64,000 nucleotides of DNA, from contig NZ_LN648875.1 of NCBI RefSeq assembly GCF_000826185.2, positions 926,356 through 990,355 of the forward strand, read 5' to 3'. Source of the stretch: Microbacterium gorillae. GTDB taxonomy: Bacteria > Actinomycetota > Actinomycetes > Actinomycetales > Microbacteriaceae. Position numbers and translations under genes: made by a program. Within the stretch, counting starts at the first letter, position 1. The number at the start of each line of letters is the position of its first letter. A model generated the notes under the pieces. The model searched no databases and had not been told where the DNA came from. It saw nothing but the letters and a program-made list of their open reading frames with translations. Positions 8,066 to 15,604 of this stretch are shown here, one piece after another.

Positions 8066-10264
8066 TCAGCCGCGCAGCGGCTGCTGGTCGAGGACGATCT
8101 CGGCCATGAGGTCCTTCATGACCCGGTCGGCCTCCTGCTGATCCTTCGTCAGCTTCGGCTTCTTGTTCGGCTTCGGCTTGCCGTTCTTGCCCAGCGGCGA
8201 GCCCGATTCGAACGTCTCGTCCTCGCCCGGCAGAGGCAGGCCCTGGCAGACCGTGACCTTGTCCTTCGGCTGCTGACCGGTGCGGAAGAAGTTCAGCACC
8301 GGCTCATCGACGCAGGCGTCGCCATACGGGAACAGACCGTGCGAGCCCTCGTTGTCCACCGCGATCAGCTTGGCGTGCGGCGACTTCGTGCCGGACGCGA
8401 GGCCACCCTCGTAGGCGGTCTGCGAGTCCTGCTCCGCCTGAACGACGAGCGTCTGCGGGTACGTCGAGGCGGACAGGCCGCGCATCTGGGGGGTGGACGC
8501 CTGCCAGCCCATCGTGCACAGCGGCGGACCGTCCATGACACCGATCAGGCTGCTCAGCGGGGTCAGCGGGCGCTCGTTGGCGTAGTAGTCCACGCCGGCG
8601 ACCGAGGTGGACCACTGGCCGTCGTTGCACCGGATGGTCTCGAAGTCCTCGTTGAAGCTGTTGAACGTGGCCACGCCGATGGCTCGGGCGTTCTTCCATT
8701 CGACGAGCTCCTCTGGGGTGTCGACACCCTCCCAACCGCAGGCGAAGTAGACCTCGTTGCTCGGCTCGACGAAGCTCACGAGGTCCCCGGTGTCCCAATT
8801 GATGGTGAGCCACTCCCAGTTCACCCAGTCCTCGCGGTTGCAGAGGTCGAAGTCCGGGTTGTTCATGTCCGCGAAGGGCAGGTCGACGACCTCGAACTGA
8901 TCCGGAACGGGCGGATTGAACCGTCCCGAGCCGGGCTTGGTGGCCGGCAGCAGCTTGCTGGCGGTCACGTTCTGCGGGGCGATCCCGGTGCCGGACGGCA
9001 CCAGCGGGGCGTCCATGCGCTCGAGCGCGTCGGCGCGCTGTTCCTCGGACAGGTAGTCGGCGCTCTCGAACGTGGTGCGCAGGGTCTGCTCCGCGTCCGC
9101 GGGCTTCACTTCCTTGCGCGCCAGCTTCACCAGGGTGCTGATGACCGGCACGATGCGCGGGTACTGGGTGTTATCCGGGAATGCGACGTACGCCGGGTTC
9201 CAGAGCAACCCCACGCTCTTCTTCGCGGCCTGGTAGAGCTCCTGGCCGGCGAGGTAGTCGGCGTAGAGTGCGTCCGGGTCCGTGCCGAGCCCGTATGTCG
9301 CATCGTTGCGCGCGATCCACGGGATCATGTGCTCGCGCAGCTGGCGATCGCGAGCCACACCCTGGAGCTTGAAGGTGTCCTCCATGGTCGGATCGGTCAC
9401 ATCGATCGAGGAGTCGAGGAGGACCTGCCCGGTGTTGGCGGGGAAGGTGCGTGCGTAGATGCTGCCGAGCCAGGTGCCGTACGAGAAGCCGATGTAGTTC
9501 AGCTTCTCCTCCTGGAGGAGGTAGCGGGCGAGGTCCATGTCATAGACCGTCTGCTCCGTGGAAACGAAGCGCTGTTCCGAAGCGGTGCTGCACGACTCGG
9601 CGATCGCCGTGTTCGCGATACGCGTCGTCGCTGCCCGGTCACCCGCCACGTACGCGTTCGCCCACTCCATGAACGGGGCGTTCTCAACGCGGCACGCGTC
9701 GGGCGAGGTCGTCATCGGCAGGTTGCCGGACACGGCATCGCTCAGGGTGATCGAGCCGCGCGGGTCGAAGCCGATGAAGCTGAAGTTCTCGGCGAGCTCC
9801 GGGGATCGCTGATTCATCGCGCCCGACCAGGCCAGGCCGGCGCCTCCCGGGCCCCCTGGGTTGAGGAAGATGGGACCGCGGTAGCCCGGGTCATCGACCC
9901 GATCGCCACCGACCCGAGAGATCGCGACCGACCAGGTGTTGCTGTTGTTCTCGTCGAACCAGTCCTGGGGGACCTCGATACGTGCGCACTCGGCGCCGTT
10001 CTTGGACAGGATCTCCTTGTAGTCGAAGAACTCGTTCTCGATGGTGCACTCCTTCCACACCAACTCCTGGTTCGCCAGCGGGCCGGCGAGCTTCGCGATG
10101 TCCGGCGTCGCCTTCTGCTTCTGCTTGTCACTGCCCTTGCCCGCGCTCACGGGTGGAGCGGCGGCGGCGGGTCCCGCGGTCGCGATGCTCAGCGTGCCGG
10201 CCAGCGCGACCGCGGCGAGCACGGCGACGGCCTTGCGCATTCGCGATGGGTCCGTTCCGGTCAT
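8066..10264 (-). CDS. secreted alpha/beta hydrolase, TAP-like peptidase (S33)
   Basis: A 732-residue exported serine hydrolase of the tripeptidyl-aminopeptidase type. It has a Sec signal peptide (about 10-36, ending AGPAAAA), the oxyanion stretch NPGGPGGAG (135-143), the nucleophile elbow GFSYGTWLG (Ser261), and a C-terminal TAP-like segment with a probable acid in VVQAEQDSQT and catalytic His in DNEGSHGLF. It therefore probably cleaves short peptides outside the cell. The chosen start at 10264 has GAGGAGG at good spacing; the upstream in-frame ATG is inside that ribosome-binding site. The protein is longer than typical Streptomyces Tap (about 530 residues), with a lysine-rich C-terminal tail. 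Stands alone, convergent with a LuxR-type gene. Confidence 0.9.
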   Translation of the reverse strand: MTGTDPSRMRKAVAVLAAVALAGTLSIATAGPAAAAPPVSAGKGSDKQKQKATPDIAKLAGPLANQELVWKECTIENEFFDYKEILSKNGAECARIEVPQDWFDENNSNTWSVAISRVGGDRVDDPGYRGPIFLNPGGPGGAGLAWSGAMNQRSPELAENFSFIGFDPRGSITLSDAVSGNLPMTTSPDACRVENAPFMEWANAYVAGDRAATTRIANTAIAESCSTASEQRFVSTEQTVYDMDLARYLLQEEKLNYIGFSYGTWLGSIYARTFPANTGQVLLDSSIDVTDPTMEDTFKLQGVARDRQLREHMIPWIARNDATYGLGTDPDALYADYLAGQELYQAAKKSVGLLWNPAYVAFPDNTQYPRIVPVISTLVKLARKEVKPADAEQTLRTTFESADYLSEEQRADALERMDAPLVPSGTGIAPQNVTASKLLPATKPGSGRFNPPVPDQFEVVDLPFADMNNPDFDLCNREDWVNWEWLTINWDTGDLVSFVEPSNEVYFACGWEGVDTPEELVEWKNARAIGVATFNSFNEDFETIRCNDGQWSTSVAGVDYYANERPLTPLSSLIGVMDGPPLCTMGWQASTPQMRGLSASTYPQTLVVQAEQDSQTAYEGGLASGTKSPHAKLIAVDNEGSHGLFPYGDACVDEPVLNFFRTGQQPKDKVTVCQGLPLPGEDETFESGSPLGKNGKPKPNKKPKLTKDQQEADRVMKDLMAEIVLDQQPLRG

Positions 10265-10415
10265 GATGTACCTCCTCGTCATCGACCGATGTCCGATCTT
10301 TGAAAACTGTATGAACGCTGGACGCGCCCTGCCCAGCGTTCCGGGTGGCGAAAAGCCGCGGTGCCGATGTTCGCCACCGGTGATCCTGCGCAGACGCCTC
10401 GCCTACGCTGGAGCC

Positions 10416-11003
10416 ATGCCCCGACTTCACGCCGAAGCCGACCCGTCCCGGTGGGTCCCCGTCACCGGATCCTTCGGACTGCGCGGTCGACGTCTGCGCA
10501 AGCGGGCGATCGGGATGGTCATGGCGCAGATGAACCGCTCGCTCGGGGTCGAGACCCGCGGCGGCGGCTTCACGGCGTGGGCGATGAGCCAGGCCGCCCC
10601 TGCCCTGATGCGCAAGGCCAACGGCCGCGTGCTGGTGTGGGTGTGGAAGGACGATCCGGAGCTGGTCGTCGCCGTCGCCGTGATCCAGGAGGCGTCACCG
10701 GCGATGCGGACGGCGCGCGCGTCACGGCCGATGGAGTATGACGACACGGAGAACTTCCCGCACCCCACCCTCGGCGTCGGGGAGCGGCTCATCATGGACG
10801 AGCCCGGGAGCGACCGGCCGCCCTTCGTCGGCTACACGTTCGACCTCGGCACCCACCTCGTCGAGCTCACCGCCATGAGCGGGGACACCACCAGGTTCCG
10901 CACGGTGCTCCCCGACCTGGACGCCCTCGCCCGTGAGCTGCGTGTCATCGACGATCTGTCCCTCGGTGAGGTACCGGGCACTCTCCGTCTGCCCCCAGCC
11001 TGA
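10416..11003 (+). CDS. conserved hypothetical protein (195 aa)
   Basis: A soluble 195-residue protein I do not recognise. It has no signal peptide or membrane segment. The fold appears mixed alpha/beta with a run of beta-strand-like segments (GRVLVWVWKDDPELVVAVAVI, GYTFDLGTHLVEL). The ATG is placed 6 nt after a TACGCT box, suggesting a leaderless transcript; a longer in-frame extension upstream has unlike codon use and runs through the divergent peptidase promoter. It is followed by a hairpin at 11027-11072 and then a two-component system. Function unknown. Confidence 0.7.
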   Translation: MPRLHAEADPSRWVPVTGSFGLRGRRLRKRAIGMVMAQMNRSLGVETRGGGFTAWAMSQAAPALMRKANGRVLVWVWKDDPELVVAVAVIQEASPAMRTARASRPMEYDDTENFPHPTLGVGERLIMDEPGSDRPPFVGYTFDLGTHLVELTAMSGDTTRFRTVLPDLDALARELRVIDDLSLGEVPGTLRLPPA

Positions 11004-11026
11004 GCCGAAACACCCACGAGCGAGCG

Positions 11027-11072
11027 AAACACCCATGCGTCGCGGGAGGGTTTCGCGCGCTTCGGGGTGTTT
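11027..11072 (+). terminator. putative terminator (AAACACCC/GGGTGTTT hairpin)
   Basis: Arms AAACACCC and GGGTGTTT separated by 30 bases that can fold further, ending in TTT, directly downstream of the hypothetical gene. A second AAACACCC copy lies just before it at 11008. The rest of the gap to 11176 contains further GC-rich inverted repeats (GGGGG-ATAA-CCCCC at 11106-11119) and the promoter of the sensor kinase. Confidence 0.45.
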
Positions 11073-11176
11073 AGCCTGCGGGCACGGGACGTCCGGACGG
11101 CTTCTGGGGGATAACCCCCGCAGAGCGAGGGGCTCTCCCCCTGGGGTGCGTGCGATCGGGCTCGTAGGTTTGGGTC

Positions 11177-12409
11177 ATGACTTGGACACGACTCCGCGTG
11201 AACTCCGCGGCCGCCGCCCACCTGGCGGTGTACGGCATCGTCGGCTCGGTGGTGATCGGCGTGCTTGGGATGCTGATCGGTCTCGGAATCGGACTCCTGC
11301 CGGTGTTCGGCATCGGCCTCATCTTCCTCATCCCCCTGGCGTACCTGATCGGCACGATCCGCCGGGTTGAGGACCTCCGGGTCGCCGGACTCTTCGGCTA
11401 TGCGATTCCGGCCCGCTCGTGGCCGACGTCCACGCGCACCGACGGCTGGCGCTGGCTGCAGACACTGTGGCTGCGACTGATCGACCCGGGCGCTTGGCTC
11501 GGCGTGCTGCATCTGCTCATCATCACCGCGCTCGGCAGCGTCGTGCTCTCGCTGATCCAGCTGATCGTCTCTGCGATCGGTTCCTTCGGAGCCGCGGTTT
11601 CCACCCCCGGCGCGGACGCGCGAATTCCTCTGATGACACTGAAATTCCCCGGGGTCGTCGCCGCTGTCCTGGATCTCGTCATCGTCGTCGCCGCCGTGGT
11701 GGCGATCCTCGCACTGGGCAGTGCCCACGCCAGCATCTCCCGCATGCTCGTCCCGTCCCGGACTCGCGAACTGCAGGAGATCGCGGAGACGGCCACGCGC
11801 CGCCGCGACGACGCCGTGCAGGCCGCCACGGTCGAACGCAGCCGCATCGAACGCGATCTGCACGACGGCGTCCAGCCCCGCCTGGTCTCGATCGGCATGA
11901 CGCTGGGCCTGGCCAAGACGAAGGTCGCCCAGGACCCGGCCGCCGCGGCCGTGCTCATCGACGAGGCGCACGCCTCGACGAAGGAGGCCATCACCGAGCT
12001 CCGTCAGCTCGCCCGGGGCATCCGCCCGGCGGTGCTGGAGGATCGCGGGCTCGATGCCGCGCTGTCCGCCCTCGCTGCGCGGTCCCCGATCCCGGTGGTT
12101 CTCGACGTCCGCCTGGAGTCGCGGTGCTCCCAAGCCAGCGAATCGGCGATGTACTTCGCCGTCGCCGAGGCCCTGACGAACGCCGCCAAGCACTCCGGTG
12201 CGTCCTCGTGCCGGGTCACGATCCTCTCCCGCCCGGGCGGGATGGTCTGGGCCCGGATCGAGGATGACGGCCACGGCGGCGCCCGACCGGTTCCCGGTGG
12301 CGGCCTGGACGGCATGATCCGTCGGGTCCAAGCGGCCGGCGGCTCGCTGACGCTGACCAGCCCCGACGGGGGTCCGACCACGATCGAAGTGAGCCTGCCG
12401 TGCGCGTGA
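11177..12409 (+). CDS. two-component sensor histidine kinase (NarL-partner type)
   Basis: A 410-residue membrane histidine kinase. The N-terminus (about 15-185) has four hydrophobic segments, of the putative-sensor type found in actinobacteria. It is followed by a short coiled linker, the HisKA_3 dimerisation/phosphoacceptor helix with ERDLHDGVQPRL (His229), and a HATPase domain with the N-box EALTNAAKHSG (331-341), DDGHGG (G1) and GGGLDGM (G2). It should autophosphorylate and signal to the overlapping response regulator. The ATG lies 6 nt after TAGGTT, so the transcript is probably leaderless. The gene overlaps the regulator gene by 10 bp. The stimulus is unknown; membrane placement suggests an envelope signal. 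Confidence 0.93.
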   Translation: MTWTRLRVNSAAAAHLAVYGIVGSVVIGVLGMLIGLGIGLLPVFGIGLIFLIPLAYLIGTIRRVEDLRVAGLFGYAIPARSWPTSTRTDGWRWLQTLWLRLIDPGAWLGVLHLLIITALGSVVLSLIQLIVSAIGSFGAAVSTPGADARIPLMTLKFPGVVAAVLDLVIVVAAVVAILALGSAHASISRMLVPSRTRELQEIAETATRRRDDAVQAATVERSRIERDLHDGVQPRLVSIGMTLGLAKTKVAQDPAAAAVLIDEAHASTKEAITELRQLARGIRPAVLEDRGLDAALSALAARSPIPVVLDVRLESRCSQASESAMYFAVAEALTNAAKHSGASSCRVTILSRPGGMVWARIEDDGHGGARPVPGGGLDGMIRRVQAAGGSLTLTSPDGGPTTIEVSLPCA

Positions 12410-13047
12410 TGATCTGCGAGGACTCGGGACTGCTCCGCGACGGAATCGCCCGTCTGCTCGAGGACGCCGGCCATGAGGTGACCGCGGCCCTGCCCGACGC
12501 CGATGGCCTGGCGGAGACCGTCGCGGCCGACCGCCCGGACCTCCTGGTGCTGGATGTCCGGCTCCCGCCGACGTTCACCGACGAGGGCATCCGCGCTGCC
12601 ATCGCCCTGCGGAGCGCGGACCCGACGCTCCCGATTCTCGTCCTCAGCCAGTACGTCGAGGAGCGGTACGCCACCGACCTCATCGCCAGCAGCAGCGGGG
12701 GACTCGGCTACCTGCTCAAGGACCGCGTCGCCGATGTCGTCGAGTTCCTGGAGAGCGCGACCACGGTCGCCGAGGGCGGCACGGTCCTGGACCCCGAGGT
12801 CGTCGCGCAGCTTCTCACCCGGCGTCGGCGAGACTCGCGCCTCGAACGGCTCACCGACCGCGAGCGCGACGTCCTCGCGCTCATGGCCGAGGGACGGGCC
12901 AACGCCTCCATCGCCACCACGCTCCACATCTCCGAGGGTTCGGTCGAGAAGCACATCTCGGCCGTTTTCCAGAAGCTCGATCTCGAACCGGCAGACGGAA
13001 ACCGCCGCGTTCTCGCCGTTCTCGCGCACCGCGGTGCGACCTCTTAG
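12400..13047 (+). CDS. NarL/FixJ-family response regulator
   Basis: A 215-residue response regulator: a receiver domain with the acidic pocket E7/D8, phosphoacceptor Asp52 and conserved Lys107 (GYLLKDR), then a LuxR-type HTH (about 145-205, LTDRERDVLALMAEG and ISEGSVEKHISAVFQKL). The GTG start lies inside the 3' end of the kinase gene, so translation is coupled. It is followed 11 bp later by a membrane protein gene, the likely third member of the operon. Confidence 0.95.
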   Translation: MRVMICEDSGLLRDGIARLLEDAGHEVTAALPDADGLAETVAADRPDLLVLDVRLPPTFTDEGIRAAIALRSADPTLPILVLSQYVEERYATDLIASSSGGLGYLLKDRVADVVEFLESATTVAEGGTVLDPEVVAQLLTRRRRDSRLERLTDRERDVLALMAEGRANASIATTLHISEGSVEKHISAVFQKLDLEPADGNRRVLAVLAHRGATS

Positions 13048-13058
13048 AAGGGTTCACG

Positions 13059-13910
13059 ATGTCTCAGCAGCTCACTCCCCCGCCCGCTCCGACCACGGGC
13101 GCGGCGACCGCCCCGGAGCCCCGCGGGCGGAGCCTCGCCCGCACGATCACGATCATCGGGATCATCTTCATCGCCCTCGTCCTGGTCTCCGGCATCCTCA
13201 CCGCTCTCGCCGGTCGAGGCGCGCCGACGCTGGAGAAGACCGCGAAGACCGACGGCGTCACCGCGGTGCAGGTCAACGCGAGCGCCGCAGATCTGGCGAT
13301 CACGTTCTCCGAGAACGCGACCCAGGCTGAGCTCCACGTCACCGCGTCGAGCTGGCAGGGCGTGCGCGAATGGAAGCTCGATCGCGTCGGGGACACGCTG
13401 CAGGTCGGAGACGACAACGGTTGGAGCCCCTTCACCTGGATCGGTTTCAACGGCGAGAACGCCACCCTGGTTCTGCCCGCCGCCCTGGAGGGCACCGTGG
13501 ACGCGAGTCTCCACCTTTCGGCCGGGTCACTGACCTACACTGGCGACGCTCGCGCGGTCGAGGTGGACGTCTCCGCCGGCGACCTCACGTTCACGGGCGC
13601 GGCCGAGACCGTGACGGCGACCGTCAGTGCCGGGTCCGCGGTCGTGACCACCCATGACGTGCGCACCGTCTCCGCAAAGGTCAGCGCCGGCGGCCTCACC
13701 CTCAAGACGACCGGCGAGGCTCCGGAGCGGACGGCGGTCGAGGTGAGCGCCGGCAGCGCCACGCTGACCCTGCCTGATGTCCCCTACGCCGTGAGCGGGG
13801 GATCCTCCGCCGGCGATCGACACATCAACGTGCGCCAGGACCCGTCCGCTCCGCACTCGATCCAGGCCGACATCAGCGCCGGCGACATCACGATCAATCC
13901 CGGCAACTGA
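13059..13910 (+). CDS. membrane-anchored DUF4097-like beta-repeat protein
   Basis: A 283-residue protein: proline-rich cytoplasmic head (1-25), one transmembrane helix (about 27-50), and an extracytoplasmic domain made of repeated short beta-strand units with alternating VSAG/LSAG/ISAG motifs (at least seven from residue 140 on), which suggests a stacked beta-helix like DUF4097. Ribosome-binding site AGAAGGG. Third gene of the operon with the kinase and regulator; DUF4097-type proteins often accompany such envelope-stress systems. Its role, perhaps sensing or feedback at the membrane, is inferred from context only. A strong hairpin follows. Confidence 0.8.
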   Translation: MSQQLTPPPAPTTGAATAPEPRGRSLARTITIIGIIFIALVLVSGILTALAGRGAPTLEKTAKTDGVTAVQVNASAADLAITFSENATQAELHVTASSWQGVREWKLDRVGDTLQVGDDNGWSPFTWIGFNGENATLVLPAALEGTVDASLHLSAGSLTYTGDARAVEVDVSAGDLTFTGAAETVTATVSAGSAVVTTHDVRTVSAKVSAGGLTLKTTGEAPERTAVEVSAGSATLTLPDVPYAVSGGSSAGDRHINVRQDPSAPHSIQADISAGDITINPGN

Positions 13911-13920
13911 GACGGGCGCA

Positions 13921-13959
13921 CGAACGGGGCACTCTCTCTCAAAGCGAGTGCCCCGTTCG
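13921..13959. terminator. bidirectional hairpin terminator
   Basis: Perfect 14-bp arms (CGAACGGGGCACTC / GAGTGCCCCGTTCG) around an 11-base loop, between the DUF4097-like gene and the convergent isomerase gene. Confidence 0.85.
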
Positions 13960-13969
13960 GTGGTGGGAG

Positions 13970-15604
13970 CTACAGTGCGACGTCACCGATCAGGTTCACA
14001 CGAATGCCCATCCCGTCCAGCATCGCGGCCTTCGCGGCCAGCGCCTTGTCGGCGGTCGCCGCGTCGGGCGCGTAGACGAGCTGCGCGTGGTTGGCCTTGT
14101 GGCGAGCCATGAACTGATCCCGCGTGACGCCGTGGAGCACGACGTGCGCGATCGGCCATTCCGGGTTCGTCGCGTCCTTGCGCCGCTGCGTCTCGGCCTC
14201 CGGAAGCGCGACCGCGGTCCCACGGAAGAGATCCGCCTGCAGCACCCCCTCGGCGATGAAGATCCGGCTGAGGACGAGCTCCCCCGGCCGCGAGACGCCG
14301 TTGATCGTCGAGCCACCCGCGGGGAAGAAGACCGGGTGCTGGCGCCAGCCCTCGGCGTGCTCCCATCCCCCGAGGTGCGAGCCCGGCACCGAGCCGGAGA
14401 TCTCGTACACCCACACGAACCGGCCGTCGTACTCCTCACCCCACCGGACGTCGTGCAGCGTGTTGTCCGGGACCAGCCCCATCGCCCGCCAGACACGATC
14501 GGTCACGAGCGTGTCGACGGCCACACCCTCATCGGCCTCGTTGAAGTGCGGGAACGCCCGCCCCTCGTGCAGGATGCGCTCGCCGTCCCGCGATCGCACG
14601 GGCGGGCGGTCGGTCGAGTTCAGCAGCCCCTCGGCGAGATCCGACGCCGGAACGAGGTCCTTCAGCCCCTGCTGGTACTGGATGCCGACCGCATCCAGGC
14701 CGAAGTCGTCCGCGATCCGCAGTGCCGCGATGTACATCTTGAACTGCCAGCGCAGCTGCGCCTCGGTGAGCTCGGTCGCCTCGTCCGTGCCGAGCCGGAA
14801 GGTCATCCCGCGCTCGCGCAACCAGTCCCCGACGGCGTCCGCCTCGGCATCATCGACGCGCAGCATCTCGGCGTACAGGGCCGACTGCGACAGCCGTTCC
14901 TTGTACACGCCGGTCGGGTTGAGCAGCTCGTCGTCGAAGATCGCGTTGTACATGCCCATGCAGCCCTCGTCGAAGACACCGACGATCGCCTTGTCCGTGT
15001 GAAGTTGCTCCGCGAGGGCGCGCCCGAGGCGCGTCTCCTCGGTGTCCGGGAGGTCCGGCAGCGGGCGAACATGCGAGAGGTCGTGCTCGATCCGCCCCGT
15101 CCGCGTCCACTCCTCGATCCCGGACCGGAACCACGTGTCCGTGAAGTCCACCGACCAGATCGTCGAGTAGCTGCGACCCATCTTCGTGAGCCCCGCGTTC
15201 AGCCCCAGCAATCCGACCAAGCCCGGCCAGTCTCCGGCGAAGTTCGCCACGGTGAGGATCGGCCCCGCGTGCGTGCGCAGACCGGCGAGCACGTGGTGGG
15301 AGTACTGCCAGACCGCCTCCGCGACGATCAAGGGGGCGTCCGGGGGAATGTCCCGGAACACCTCCATTCCCATGCGCTGGCTGGAGATGAATCCGTGGCC
15401 GGTCTCGGGATCGACGCCGTTGGCACGCCGGACGGTCCAGCCGAGGTCCGCGAACACACGGGTGACGCCCGCCTCCAGCTCAACCTGCGTCGGCCAGCCG
15501 GCGACGTTCGCGGACTCGCGCAGGTCGCCGGAGGCGATCAGGTACGCCGTCTGCGGCGGTGCGGACTCCTGCGGCCGTCGGGCCGGGAGCGTGTAGGTGC
15601 TCAT
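13970..15604 (-). CDS. L-fucose/D-arabinose isomerase-like protein
   Basis: A 544-residue cytosolic protein of the fucose/arabinose isomerase fold. The family interconverts aldoses and ketoses using a divalent metal. L-fucose isomerases also accept D-arabinose, giving D-ribulose. Visible landmarks are VGVFDEGCMGMYNAIFDDE (acidic, probable metal-site region) and the C-terminal KANHAQLVYA block with a conserved His. The start ATG overlaps the stop of the GH116 gene (ATGA), behind GGAGGAG, so the two are translationally coupled. In this locus its likely job is D-arabinose to D-ribulose, feeding the FGGY kinase at 26170. The substrate assignment is inference from neighbours; L-fucose or another aldose remains possible. 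The open frame extends beyond this start without plausible coding. Confidence 0.8.
   Translation of the reverse strand: MSTYTLPARRPQESAPPQTAYLIASGDLRESANVAGWPTQVELEAGVTRVFADLGWTVRRANGVDPETGHGFISSQRMGMEVFRDIPPDAPLIVAEAVWQYSHHVLAGLRTHAGPILTVANFAGDWPGLVGLLGLNAGLTKMGRSYSTIWSVDFTDTWFRSGIEEWTRTGRIEHDLSHVRPLPDLPDTEETRLGRALAEQLHTDKAIVGVFDEGCMGMYNAIFDDELLNPTGVYKERLSQSALYAEMLRVDDAEADAVGDWLRERGMTFRLGTDEATELTEAQLRWQFKMYIAALRIADDFGLDAVGIQYQQGLKDLVPASDLAEGLLNSTDRPPVRSRDGERILHEGRAFPHFNEADEGVAVDTLVTDRVWRAMGLVPDNTLHDVRWGEEYDGRFVWVYEISGSVPGSHLGGWEHAEGWRQHPVFFPAGGSTINGVSRPGELVLSRIFIAEGVLQADLFRGTAVALPEAETQRRKDATNPEWPIAHVVLHGVTRDQFMARHKANHAQLVYAPDAATADKALAAKAAMLDGMGIRVNLIGDVAL

Noticed and set aside
8036-10303. 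755-residue plus-strand ORF
   Set aside because: Mirror of the TAP-like peptidase gene in GC-rich DNA; no domain and no start signal.
11106-11119. GGGGG-ATAA-CCCCC palindrome as an operator
   Set aside because: Single short GC-run palindrome in a GC-rich gap; no second copy or matching regulator.
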